Below are positions 1 to 10,645 of a DNA stretch of 64,000 bases, in pieces. Every line of letters begins with the position of its first letter. The stretch's first letter is position 1. The notes below the pieces were generated by a model, which was given only the letters and a program-made list of their open reading frames with translations, was not told the origin of the DNA and did not search any database. The position numbers were made by a program, and so were the translations under genes. Origin of the DNA: Theocolax elegans (Eukaryota; Arthropoda; Insecta; Hymenoptera; Cerocephalidae). The DNA is taken from positions 63,832,887-63,896,886 of the forward strand of contig CM047431.1 of NCBI GenBank assembly GCA_026168455.1, written 5' to 3'.

Positions 1-185
1 AAGAGAGAAATTACTGTTCAATAGTTTTACAGAAATTAATTTTGCAGAAATTAATAAAATTATTAAAAAATTGTTTTTTTTTTGCTGTAAGACATGTCAG
101 GACTAGAAACGAAAAGTAAATTTGTAGGATATAATAATTTCTGAAAAAATATTCAATTTAAGAGATATTTTATTTTTTAAAATAT

Positions 186-700
186 TTCAGTACTTTCAAT
201 TGCATAAACTCTATATGGAGTTAAAGCAAAATATATAAATGTTCACAATTAAAAACAAATTTATGGTATGGAAAAAAATACTTGACGATACCAATTTGAT
301 TTCAGTACTTTCAATTGCAGAAACTTTCTACGAAGTTAACGCAAAAAATATATAAATGATTAATTAAAAACAAATTTACGGTATAGTAAAAATACTTATC
401 GATTATTCCACTCTGAATGCAGTACTTTGTAATGTATAAACTTTTTATAGAGCTTCAGTACAAAGTATATAAAAAAATGTTAAATTGAAATAATAGTAAG
501 TAGAAAAAAGTGGGAGTTGAAATTCAAGATTTCTTTTATCAGATAAAGTTTTTTAAACTGTGATTAGAAACCATACTTGCGAATGTTGACACCTTTGGGA
601 AGGTGTTTTATAAATTACTATCTAGAGACACAAATTGAACATTAAATATGTAATAATAACCATTAGTAATACTCTTTAAATTAATAAAATTTCATGTAAA
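186..700. repeat. Degenerate ~115-bp tandem repeat plus dispersed-family tail
   Basis: Units beginning cagtactttcaattg recur near 189, 303 and 419, about 115 bp apart and diverged. The stretch after them (about 525-625, containing gcgaatgttgacacc and aaggtgtttta) recurs at 47630-47730 in the same order after similar cagtatttt units. Inverted relics of the same family lie near 49990-50040 and 55910-55960. This is a dispersed non-coding repeat; the class is not recognised. Confidence 0.6.
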
Positions 701-1026
701 TATCTGAGATGTCAAATTCTTTTACTGGGCTATGTATTTTTCGATATCCTTTTCGTCTCCTATAAGTATATATATATGTCTACTTGAAAAAGTTGAGACA
801 GAGCTATAGGGGAAAACGAAACAGTGAGTGAGACACGCGTGATCTAGTTATTTTTTCATTATTATCTTAAACGGTCATCTTTTATCTTACACGGTCGTCA
901 ATCATCTAATTTGCCGAGAAACGTGCGCGTAGCAGAACCTGTCAGTGACAATTATTGGTTATGTTTAATGTTGATAATTTAAAAGTTTGTCAAATTCTTG
1001 GTTTTGGACTACAGTTTTCACAGGTA

Positions 1027-1310
1027 CACGGAGAGAAGAAACAGACTAGCGTTGTAGGTTAGGCTGTCAGCGCAAAGTTGCAGGATGTCATACCGCGATG
1101 GTATGGCCGCCCTGCCAAAAGTTTCCATAGGCATCATAGGTGAAAACGCGCAGGGGGCGTGGCTAAACAAGCAATAGTATGACGACCATACCAACGTGGT
1201 ATGGAATCACACAAAAGTAGTATGGATATCGCGCAACCATAGCACGATTTCACGGCGGGTAACGGTTGCAGAAACGTTCATACAACGCTGGTTTGTTTCT
1301 TCTCTCCGTG
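1027..1310. mobile_element. MITE with ~30-bp terminal inverted repeats, TA target duplication
   Basis: The left end CACGGAGAGAAGAAACA and the right end, read in reverse complement, match for about 30 bp with three mismatches, continuing into AGCGTTGTA. TA dinucleotides flank both ends (1025-1026 and 1311-1312), as expected for Tc1/mariner-type target sites. The 284-bp body has no ORF. A shorter element with a related CACGGAGA end lies at 60560. Non-autonomous DNA transposon. Confidence 0.8.
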
Positions 1311-1487
1311 TACAGTATAATAATTATTTAAATTTTTTATTTTTACTACATTTGTAAGTATCAAGATTTAAATAAAAATAGTAAAAAAAATTTAGGAAAT
1401 GTTTATTAATTATTTGAATAAATTATTTTAGAGAAGTTAAAAATAATATAATTATTTGTTAATTAAATTATTTATTTAACAATTTAG

Positions 1488-2149
1488 ATTCAGGAGCCCA
1501 GTCATCAAACGTATCAAGCAAAAAGTGGAGTTATACATTTGTGGGATCTAAGGTCAGACCATAATTAATACCTGAAGCAGAAGCTTCTATTCAAGACATA
1601 GCAGTCGATGCAGATGGGACTTATATGGCTGCTGTTAACAACAGAGGTCATTGTTTTATATGGACACTTACCAGTGGTATCGGTGAAGGACCTACAAAAT
1701 TAAATCCTAGGCATAAGTTAAATGCGCATAGAGCATATGCACTTAGATGCAAGTTTAGTCCTGATAGTACACTTCTTGTTACTACTTCAGCAGATAAGAC
1801 TGCCAAAGTTTGGAAAACAACAGACTTTTCCGAGGTGCAAGTTCTACAGCACGAAGCTAAACGATGGGTTTGGGATGTAGCTTTCAGTGCTGATTCGCAA
1901 TACATTTTTACTGCTTCGTTGGATGGTGTTGCAAGATTATGGAATATAGCACGAACTACAGCACGAAGCTAAACGATGGGTTTGGGATGTAGCTTTCAGT
2001 GCTGATTCGCAATACATTTTTACTGCTTTGTCGGATTGTGTTGCAAGATTATGGAATATAGCAACAGGAACTGTGAAGAGAGAATATCAAGGACACCAAA
2101 AAGTAGTTTCTGCTCTTGCCTTCAGAGATAAAGTGCTTCCAACAAGTTA
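1488..2149 (+). pseudogene. mLST8 (GbetaL) WD40 protein pseudogene, 3' half
   Basis: Conceptual translation gives WD40 blades strongly resembling mLST8, the WD-repeat subunit of TOR kinase complexes 1 and 2. Recognisable blocks are GVIHLWDLRSDHN, AAVNNRGHCFIW, RYAL-like [29 protein letters not shown] and [10 protein letters not shown] plausible acceptor AG lies at 1486-1487. The frame is broken near 1568 (one-base shift after SDHN), and a 112-bp direct duplication (1844-1955 repeated as 1956-2067) shifts it again. Only about the last two thirds of the protein is present. No introns are evident within 1488-2149. It is a partial gene duplicate or retrocopy, not a working mLST8 gene. The family call is confident; the origin is not decided. 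Confidence 0.82.
1844..2067. repeat. 112-bp tandem duplication inside the mLST8 copy
   Basis: The segment starting ctacagcacgaagctaaacg at 1844 is repeated at 1956 with only a few differences (for example ttggatgg versus tcggattg). Because 112 is not a multiple of three, the duplication itself breaks the reading frame. Confidence 0.9.
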
Positions 2150-3190
2150 AAAACAATAGACTGTGCATTATTAGTTTTGAAGAATGTGCATTATTATTAT
2201 TGAAGAATGTTGATGAACAATTTTAGTATAATATATTTGTTAAGAAAGTGTAAAGACATTAAAAAATATAATTTATTATTTCTAATAAGAAAAATTTTGT
2301 AAATAAATATCCTTATTTCCTTTTTTAGAAGTTAATAAATAATTGTTTATTCAATTATTTTGGATGAAAAATATTAAAATGTTATTATGAAATAAAATTA
2401 TAAAAAAATGTAAATAAAAACATAACATCAATGAAGGTAGCATATAATTTTAACATTTTGAAAAAAATTTTTTTATTATTTTATTTATTATATACAACAG
2501 TTACATGTTCGAATGAAATGAATTATTAATAAAATTCCTATTAAATCGTAATTGTCCTGAATGAAATAAAAATTAATTTAAATTAATTGGATATAGAAAT
2601 TTTAATTGTAAATATCAAAAATCAATCGTATAAAAATATATACTTGATAATTATAAAAATGTATAAATTATTGATCATTATTGATCAATTAAACACATTA
2701 TTTTTGTGCATTGTGCAACAATAATGGCTAAATATATTTTAATTATTGATTATAATATTTTTGTATATTGTACAAAAATAATTTGTTTAATTATTGGATG
2801 CACATTCCATCATATACTTAATATATTGGTGTTTTGCAATCATAATTAAATAATATTAACAATTTTAAATTTATACAATTTTTTTAATTATGAGAACGTC
2901 TTAGGTTTCTGTTACTATTACTACTACTGCTATTATGATTATTGGTATTTACAGATTCTCTTCTACTTATTTCACTGATGTCCAAAAATTATCATTTGTA
3001 GTTGGTTGAAATAATTTATTAGTTTGCGCATGAAGTGGTGTTCTTGTTGTGATAGGTTGCTTGATTCTTTTGTTAATTATACTATGTGGTCTTTTAATGG
3101 TATTTATTTTTGTAATTGATTTCCTTTTCATGTCAATAGTCTTATTTGAATTAACTAGCTTGCTAGCTAATTGCTGTTTTTGCGGTTTAC
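2150..3190. other. AT-rich unassigned DNA
   Basis: About 1 kb of very AT-rich sequence with homopolymer runs and no ORF, RNA gene or clear repeat structure that I can support. Confidence 0.5.
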
Positions 3191-3234
3191 CTTTTTAATT
3201 AACTTTATTAATTTCATCTGTTTTATCCATTTCA

Positions 3235-4411
3235 CTATTTGATTCTCCTTTGGATGTGATGACTTGCTTTAATTGTTCTGCCCTTTTTTTTATTCACATG
3301 AACAGCAGCGCTTATTGCACTATTATCACCAGTAACATTTTTTTCATTTGCATTCTTCTCTAATGTAAAGTTTAGTTTTGTTTGTCTCATTGTATCTTGA
3401 AGTTTTTTTTTCTTTTTCTTGTTAGTTTTCTGTGTTTTTTTAACATTCATATTTGTTTGAGAATTTCCTTGACTATACTGTTCAGTAGAGCCATCATTTT
3501 TACCTTGTGACTGTTTGTTAGTTTGTAATTTATTAACAGTTGCTTTTTTAATTTTAGTATATGAAGATTTCTTCACCGCTTGTTTTGTTTGTTTCTTTTT
3601 CGGAGTGCTCATCTGGCTAATATCATCATCTGAGCTTTCAAAATCTGATAAATCCTAAAAGAAAAGTAAATGAATAATTTTTTTTCAGTTTTAAAGTCTT
3701 TAGTTTAAAAATACTTACACTAAAATTTAATATTGTATCATATTTTTCCAACTTCCATTCCATAGGTGCATTATCTTGTTCAATTATTTGAATAAATGCT
3801 TCTTTTAATGTTAAAGTTTTAAAACATTCGAAAAAAGATTCTAAATGCTGCTTCATATATTGTCAATATCATCAAAGCTATTTAAGTCAAATTTTACTTC
3901 AATAGGATTTTCTTTTGTTAAGTCATAAAATACATAAACAATTATGTTAAAGTAGATATTAGTTTCAAAATCTTTGCATTTCAGAAATGTTATAAAACAA
4001 TAGTATAAGAATAATGCACATCCACAGAACAATTACAAACATCTTCCAAATAAGATTTCAAATCATCATATTGTTTTTTTCGTTTGTGATACGTGTCTAA
4101 GTGTAACTTAAGATTTCTTACAAATATTGGAGTATTTACAATATTATCCAAAAAGGTGTTTCTTTAACTACTTAATGCAAATCTATGGCCAATGGAATAT
4201 CCAAAACTCCAAATGTTCCCTTATTATTTTCATTAAAAATTTGAACAGTATATGTTTTTATATGTTCGTCATCATCATATATTGCAAACTGAAAAATGCA
4301 TTCATCCTTATTAAACTTAATGCAATGAATTGCATTATTACGTTTCTTAACATCTGAGTTTTGTTTGCTAGTTTTTATTTGTTCCATTTGTTCATTGTGA
4401 TTAAGTTCCAT
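3235..4411 (-). pseudogene. Broken gene of unknown function with Lys-rich C-terminus
   Basis: Three coding blocks run in order on the minus strand: 4411-4172 (79 codons, MELNHNEQ start), 3856-3719 and 3654-3235. The last two join cleanly through a 64-bp intron (donor GTAAGT at 3718, acceptor AG at 3656-3655) with phase 0 on both sides. The joined product goes from an acidic patch (DFESSDDDIS) into a Lys/Thr/Gln-rich, probably disordered basic tail. Between 4172 and 3856 coding-like sequence continues (for example a block near 4120-4020 and one near 3985-3860), but only by changing frame, with stops between blocks. Either unrecognised introns or disabling mutations are present. I do not recognise the family. 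The basic tail and acidic patch would fit a nuclear protein, which is inference only. Confidence 0.45.
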
Positions 4412-6795
4412 TTCATTAAATATTCTATATCTCTTCGGACTTTTTCCTTTTTATCGTTTATTTACTCATCTTATTAGTGAGATGCTATTTTTCTTTACAC
4501 AGAAATACTTGTTTTATCTGTAACACTTTTTGCACGCTGTAATGTACACGCGGGTTGACGTTTGACTTGATTATCTCTCACTTCACTCTATCTCTCTTTC
4601 TCTTCCGTATGTAAGTAAATGTGATTCCCTGCACCTATGTGTTACGTGATATTTTTGAAGATGCGGGAATGTCATATTATATATATATATATCCAAAGGC
4701 CCCCCGATTAATTTTAGAATTTGAAAATTTAAAATAACAGTTACTTTATACTTTTTTTTTTTTTTTTTCTCCTTTTTTAGGTATCCTGGATATTGACGCA
4801 AAGTCTCCAGGTAAGTCCTCACAACCTTTCCTCTTCGGATCCTTGAAATCTATTTCTTTTCACTTCCGAATATAACTCTTGAATGCAACGATCATAGGCA
4901 ATCCAATATTTCTTAAAGATGTTCCGATTTATGGTCTCAAGTCCTCAGGAACATCGGGAACATATTCCCGATAGGTGGCGTAACGTAGTAGGCGGAAAGT
5001 TTAAATCGATTAAAACAGATAATTGATTTCTGTGTTTACAATATAAAGCGAAATGAGATCGATACTAAGAGAGTAAGTGATCATCCACACAGTCAAAAGA
5101 AAGCACATTAACATCTAAAGTTAACGCAAGCTTCAATGTATGTACTTCCCTTCAAGACCGGGGAATAAACACCTCTCAACATAATCAATAATGACCTTGA
5201 TCACAAATCCGGTATAACGTCAACTATTCTTAGAATATGACCTTTCCATATTATATTTTAACACCATTCAACTTCTTCATTTTATTATAGTTTTCCTATA
5301 ACGAGTTTGTCACTATTTGTAATAACGCGTCACTCTAAGTCAGAAAAGCTGACCAGTCGTCTTAAATTTAAATTAAACTGTAATAATAGTAACTGTATTG
5401 TCATTATTGCTCACAAAATGTAAACATAAGCTGACCTTGTGTATAGACTAGGAACAATACCATACCACACTCAACACCAATGTTTATAATTATTTCTCCG
5501 AAAAACCCGAAGGTCGACATAGAAACATCTCAAGCTATATTAAACGTGAATGTTTATACCTCCTTCATAAGTTAATAAACGAAGAAAAAAAACCATCACA
5601 ACGTCCTTTTATTAGATGATTGTTTGAGCATTATTTCCTTTTCCGCACAAAAAACCAATTTAAAAGTTTTCACAAATGCGGCTGACCACTGTCATAACAA
5701 CCAATATATATCTTCAGATATTGATATGACTATAATCCGCAATTTGCGCTCACAAATACCGTTAAAACAACAACACAATATATCTGATTCCAGTTGATCA
5801 CTGAATTTCTTTCCGTATTATCTAATACACTGTTCAAATATTCAGAGATCACCTTATAATTCTACGAATACCACTATTGTCATTTTGTAACAGTCTACCG
5901 ACAATTTGTATTTTCTTCTCGAATTTGAAATTAATTATAAACAATACAAACATAACAAAAAGCGATAATAGTAACTGCAATGTAAGTAATTGCTTCGTCA
6001 AAATATAACGAGAACAATAAATGGAAAACGATAATAATAATTTTCCTTCGTCTTAAGAATTTCAATTGTAATATTGAATATGAATTGTAAAATTGAGAAT
6101 TGAAAATGCTAGAGCCTTCCCCGGGTAAATCCAGAATGCCAGCTCTTGTGATTCCGCTCGCGGATCCCGAAGCAACGTCTCCGTAAACGTGCGCGCGCGC
6201 GCGCTCAAAAATAACACGATACGTCCGATCGCTCCGAGCTCCGCGATCGGAATCCCTACTTTATACTTTGATATAAAACTATAACCAAACAAAATACATG
6301 TCAACAGAGAGTACTGAGCTGACAGTAGCAGTATAATATAGCGCCCTCTTGCTGCCACATTTAAACTAAATGTCCTGCCAATCGTTGGGACCACTGTACG
6401 TGTTCTATGACCGGCTAACGCGCAACGCTGTCTTTCTATCTTACACATCTCCCATATCGCTATCTCTTTTTGCTTTCTATAGACATATGTATACATAGGG
6501 AGACGAAAAAAGGGAAGAAGCAAAAATCGAGAAAAGGAATTCAGCAAGCAATATCTTTGGCATCGATTTTCTTGAATATGCGTGAATGAATTCGGACAAA
6601 CCTTGTTGTACAGTGAGGGTTAGCAATAAGGAAAGTTATGCGTGGCCAATAGCACAAAATAAATAAGTAATATTGAAGCGGTTAAAAAGTAAAAATCTGG
6701 GGGGGCTAGTTAGCTGTATATAATGGCTCTCGCGCCTATACTTGCGTCAGGCGCTATCGCGCCTTTTGATAGATTGTAAATTAAAAAGTAGTTAG
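4412..6795. other. Unassigned DNA with short TA tract and a GC-richer patch
   Basis: No supported gene. A (TA)n tract lies at about 4676-4692 and a poly-T run near 4750. The patch 6120-6450 is richer in CG dinucleotides, with a short (CG)n run near 6190. It holds a 161-codon minus-strand ORF with no recognisable domain. Around 6730-6770 the sequence ggcgctatcgcgcc is nearly self-complementary. Confidence 0.4.
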
Positions 6796-6974
6796 CACAG
6801 CTGGTGTTGCAAAAAACTTGAAAAAACTCACTTTTTGAAGTTATAATAACTTTTGAATAAATACATTCCAGTAATAAAAAATGTTTTGTGTTTTCTGATA
6901 AGTAAGTATTTCCAGTGTGTACTTAAAAACTGGTACATTTTAAAATGTTGATCGGACCACTTGACATGGAATGC
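6796..6974. mobile_element. Half copy (right arm) of the ~1-kb palindromic element
   Basis: The block from cagctggtgttg through gatcggaccacttgacatgga matches the right arm of the complete palindromes at 40889-41884 and 59554-60550, diverged. The left arm is missing, so this is an old, truncated copy. Confidence 0.7.
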
Positions 6975-7129
6975 TCTATGTATATTACTTCATCTTAATA
7001 TAAGATATAATACATAAATATTAGCAAAATCTGATCAAAAATACTTTTAATTTATTTAAATTGCTTTTTAAACAATTAAAAATAAAAATAAATTTTAGAT
7101 AATTATTAAACACTAAAATTTGGACATTG

Positions 7130-7480
7130 AAGAATGTACTGTCCTCGGCTGGCTTCTCCACAATGTTGCAATTTTATTTTTTACATCTAAATTTGGCACA
7201 TTTTTTTTTTTTAAATTGATTTTTTTTGAAAAACTGAAGATATAGGTAATATTGATTTGAAATTTTGTGTACTTTATATCCATGCCAAATGTAGATGTTT
7301 TAACATTTTTATTTATAACTTATAACTAATAACTTATAACTAATAACTAATTATTATTATAAATAGTTTTGAAATATATGCAAACAAATAGTTTTTTTTG
7401 TAACTATTCCATTTATTTAATGAGAAGCGTACACAAATTTTGTTTGGAAAACAGTTGGGCTAATTCGTATTATTTCATCA
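7130..7480. repeat. Diverged copy of a repeat also at 30690-31020 and 34690-35140
   Basis: Shared blocks appear in the same order: a ccacaatgtt-type motif, ttgattttttt, the stretch ending atgccaaatgtagatgttttaac, then the agcgtacacaaa / ttgtttggaaaa block near 7425. The second and third copies sit in the 4-kb segmental duplication. Class unknown; no coding potential supported. Confidence 0.6.
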
Positions 7481-8007
7481 TTGGTAGGAATGCTAAAAAT
7501 TTAATAGCTAGTAGATACCTATCTGTAAAGCTATTTAACAGGTACTTTTTTTAGCAACTTTTGTGCATTAAATGAAATTATTTTGAACACTGTGATTGCC
7601 CATTTTTTAGTATCGTTTCTAATAACTAATTTTTTACCTGTAAAGTAGATTGTAAAATTAGTTACGATTAAATTATAATTTATAAAAAAGAAGGTACGAA
7701 ACATCCTACTTTATAACTATTATTCAGTTTAAATAATAATAAGTAAATATTGGATATACTAAAGTCTACTTTTTGTATAACTAGAAGCCATCTTGCGCGC
7801 ACCTTTCATTACTGTTTAGTTTCTTTATATTTTTAATGAAGATGAACTTAAAATAGTGATGACTTCTGGTCAATTAAGAAAAAATGTAGAAAAGTTAAGC
7901 CATATTGATCTACAGTACATGTACCTCTTTAAATGCATTGAACTTTATATTATATGAGATGTTTTTTTAATAAAATTTATATATAAGAGTTAATTATTAC
8001 TTTTCAG

Positions 8008-9285
8008 TTTAAAAAGTCCATTGAAGAGCAAGAAGTGGACTTTTCCACTTATTTAGCATCTAAAGCTATTTATAAAGAAAAGCTGGAGAATTTCGAAAGT
8101 AGCAGTATTTTTGTGAAACAGTCGTATGATGTACATTTGGAAGAAGTCTCTGGCATTGTAAATAAGATGGTACAATCTGAAACAATTGATCTATCAAATA
8201 GTGACGAAGCGCATAAAGAATTTATGATAAACTTTTTTGCTGAACAAACAAATAAAATACATTACTATGCACGCGATATTTTAGATGCACCGGTTTCACA
8301 ATCATCTTACTTGAAAAACGTATTTTCAATTATATCGTTATATAATGAAATGCCCGGTATAAATACACCAATGTTTTACGTAGGATCTACATACAGTAAT
8401 ACAGCACTACATGATGAGGACAGTAGCTTGGCAAGCATAAATTTATTAATTGCTGGGAAACCAAAACTGTGGTTAATTGTTGACCATACGCATCGACAAA
8501 AATTGATCGAATCTTTTTCGAATTATTTAAAAGATAAATTAAAATTAAAAAATGTATGTCTTTTGCAATTGCAACATAAAATATACGCAATACCTCCGAC
8601 ATTATTAAATGAGTGGGGTATTAACTATGTTATATTTCGGCAAGAAGCTGGCGACTGTATTTATGTTACTGGCGGAGCTTACCATTTCGTTATTAACTGT
8701 GGATTGAATATTGCAGAAGCCGTAAATTACGGTAGCAATAAGTGGAATAGCCATGCAGGTATGATACAATCTGCATGTGACTGCTCTGAATCACAAAGCG
8801 TATCGGTTCAACAGAATAGATCTTTTTTCGCGGTGCAGGTCCCTTCACGATTATGGTACGAATGCGAAGAAAATAATTGTTTTCAACGATTTACATCTAA
8901 TGCCAGAAGGGAAAAGCACGTGCAAAATGATCACAAAAAAAATGAATTGCATCTATGCGTTATTTGTGATAAAACATTTTCCTCTAAATCTACATTAAGA
9001 CGTCATAGTGCAATTCATAACCAAAATACGCTGGGCCGCAAACAATGCCCAACTTGCAATAAGCAAGTAATTAATATGGATAAGCATAAGCTAGTGCATG
9101 AGGCAAAAAAGAAGTGCCTTATATGCAAGCAATTAATATCTTGTAGGTATTACAAACGCCACATTAATGTTTGCCAAGTTGACTGTTCTTGCGAATCGTG
9201 CGGTAAGATTTTTGTAAACCAGCGTATCTTAAATATCCATAAAAAAAAATGCATAATAAATAAAATGTTTATACAATATTTTTAA
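8008..9285 (+). CDS. JmjC-domain (KDM4-like) protein with C-terminal C2H2 zinc fingers
   Basis: A single uninterrupted frame of about 425 codons follows a good acceptor (ttattacttttcag, exon starting at 8008), so the true start probably lies in an upstream exon. Counting from 8035 (a GTG), residues ~110-240 form a JmjC fold like that of KDM4 histone demethylases. Iron ligands are H126 and E128 (LHDED) and H217 (GGAYH). The 2-oxoglutarate-binding N135 and K144 equivalents are kept, and the FRQEAGD and NIAEAVNYG blocks match. Residues ~277-406 hold about five Cys/His fingers (C277/C282, C308/C311, C338/C341, C361/C364, C386/C389 with downstream His or Cys). Predicted role: nuclear, DNA-targeted Fe(II)/2OG demethylase. 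Animal KDM4 proteins normally carry PHD/Tudor modules, not C2H2 fingers. A clear JmjN is not visible. It could be a host gene or a captured gene in a repeat. Confidence 0.8.
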   Translation, partial: FKKSIEEQEVDFSTYLASKAIYKEKLENFESSSIFVKQSYDVHLEEVSGIVNKMVQSETIDLSNSDEAHKEFMINFFAEQTNKIHYYARDILDAPVSQSSYLKNVFSIISLYNEMPGINTPMFYVGSTYSNTALHDEDSSLASINLLIAGKPKLWLIVDHTHRQKLIESFSNYLKDKLKLKNVCLLQLQHKIYAIPPTLLNEWGINYVIFRQEAGDCIYVTGGAYHFVINCGLNIAEAVNYGSNKWNSHAGMIQSACDCSESQSVSVQQNRSFFAVQVPSRLWYECEENNCFQRFTSNARREKHVQNDHKKNELHLCVICDKTFSSKSTLRRHSAIHNQNTLGRKQCPTCNKQVINMDKHKLVHEAKKKCLICKQLISCRYYKRHINVCQVDCSCESCGKIFVNQRILNIHKKKCIINKMFIQYF

Positions 9286-9470
9286 GTAATGTACATATGT
9301 AAAATAAATTCTTTTCTAAATTTGTGACTCTATTTATTTTTCCTAAGCCATAAAAAAATGGATAATAAATAAAATGTTTATACAATATTTTTAAGTAATG
9401 TACATATGTAAAATAAACTCTTTTCTAGTAATATAAATTTGTGACTCCATTTATTTTTCCTAAGCCATAA
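9240..9470. repeat. ~112-bp tandem duplication at the 3' end of the JmjC gene
   Basis: The end of the ORF and its 3' flank (ataataaataaaatgttta through ttcctaagccat) are repeated directly, the second copy starting near 9353. The first copy includes the last codons and the stop of the JmjC ORF. Both copies contain AATAAA-type hexamers. Confidence 0.85.
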
Positions 9471-9589
9471 TGGGGCCTAGGTCCCAAAACATGATCGAAT
9501 AATGCACACGGCATCAGCAGAATTCCTTATTTTGTCTCGCTAAAATCGAATTTAAATAGTGCTCTAATTCATTGTCAGAATATCAGGTA

Positions 9590-10120
9590 GAGAAAAATAG
9601 AGAAAATCCCGTTTTTTTTCGGCGTTTACTATTATATCTCAAAAAGGCGTCTTTTATAATGGCGTAAATTAATAAGGTAAGCATAATATAACACAATAAG
9701 AGTGTCCAGAGATTTTTCTTATCCGGAGCGAATATTAAGGGTGGCTGCGAGGGGTGAAATCGACCAAAAATAGAGAAAATCCCGTTTTTTCGGCGTTTTT
9801 TTTTATATCTCAAAAAGGTGTCTTCTACGATGATTCAAGTTGATAAGTTAATCTTATTAAAACACAATAAGGTTGCCAAGTGATATTTCTTATCTGGAAC
9901 GAATATTAAGGGTGGCTGCGAGGGGTGAAATCGACTATTTTTGGTCGATTTCAAGCCCCCGGAAAATATGGGATTTTCTCTATTTTTGGTCGATTTCACC
10001 CCTCGCAGCCACCCTTAATATTCGCTCCGGATAAAAATAATCTCTCGACACACTTATTGTATTATATTAAGATTAACTTATTAATTTGAATCATTTTAAA
10101 AGACCCCATTTTGAGATATT
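9590..10120. mobile_element. Fold-back element: two direct units and one inverted unit
   Basis: The unit beginning gagaaaatcccg and ending ggggtgaaatcgac occurs at about 9594-9772 and 9773-9938, then inverted at about 9955-10120 (starting ggtcgatttcacccctcgca). Shared inner blocks are atctcaaaaaggtgtct and gaatattaagggtggctgcg. The centre near 9940-9955 can form a large hairpin. No coding capacity. Non-autonomous fold-back or MITE-like element. Confidence 0.8.
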
Positions 10121-10396
10121 CAAAAGAGACTGTCGGTAATCTCATATTTTCGCTAATTATTGATATTTTTTTCCTAGAATCGACTCCTCTACTTTTTTTA
10201 TACAAAAATTTGCAAGATTATAACTAACTTTGATGATCTCGATGAATTACAATAGAATTTTTTTTATTTTTATTATTATTTAAGGTCGCTCTTTTTATGG
10301 TCCCTTATCGGTGCTAACCAACTACGGAGGTCATGCGATGTGTTTGTCAAAAAGCACTAGTTACAAATACATTCCCAAGTGGTGCTTGTATCAGTC

Positions 10397-10473
10397 AGCC
10401 GGGCGAGGAATCAAACCTGGGATCTCCAGATTATAAGCCCGACGCCCTATCGACCGAGCCATCGCAGGCCTCC
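10397..10473 (-). mobile_element. tRNA-derived SINE head with pol III A and B boxes
   Basis: On the minus strand a tRNA-like stretch has an A-box match (TGGCTCGGTCGATAGG, 10461-10446) and a B-box match (GGTTTGATTCC, 10417-10407). The anticodon-loop-like segment CTTATAA between them suggests descent from tRNA-Ile(UAU). The acceptor stem pairs poorly and the sequence continues without a tRNA 3' end, so this is a SINE head, not a functional tRNA gene. The SINE body probably extends to about 10320 (ACTAGTGCTTTT region). Confidence 0.7.
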
Positions 10474-10645
10474 AATTACAATAGAATACATGACTCAACA
10501 TACCCCGCAAGCTGGAAATGCAACAAAATTAATATACCTATTTATGAACAACTACTAATTAATAGTTAATTATGAATTTAAGTTTTCAGCAAATAATAAT
10601 TAATAATAAAAAATTAATTATTAATAATTAATTAAATCAACGTCA

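Noticed and set aside
6062..6547. 161-codon minus-strand ORF
   Set aside because: No recognisable domain or exon signals. The composition looks like random translation of a GC-richer patch.
10397..10473. Functional tRNA-Ile gene
   Set aside because: The acceptor stem and T stem pair poorly and there is no 3' terminator. Only the pol III boxes are kept, as in a SINE.
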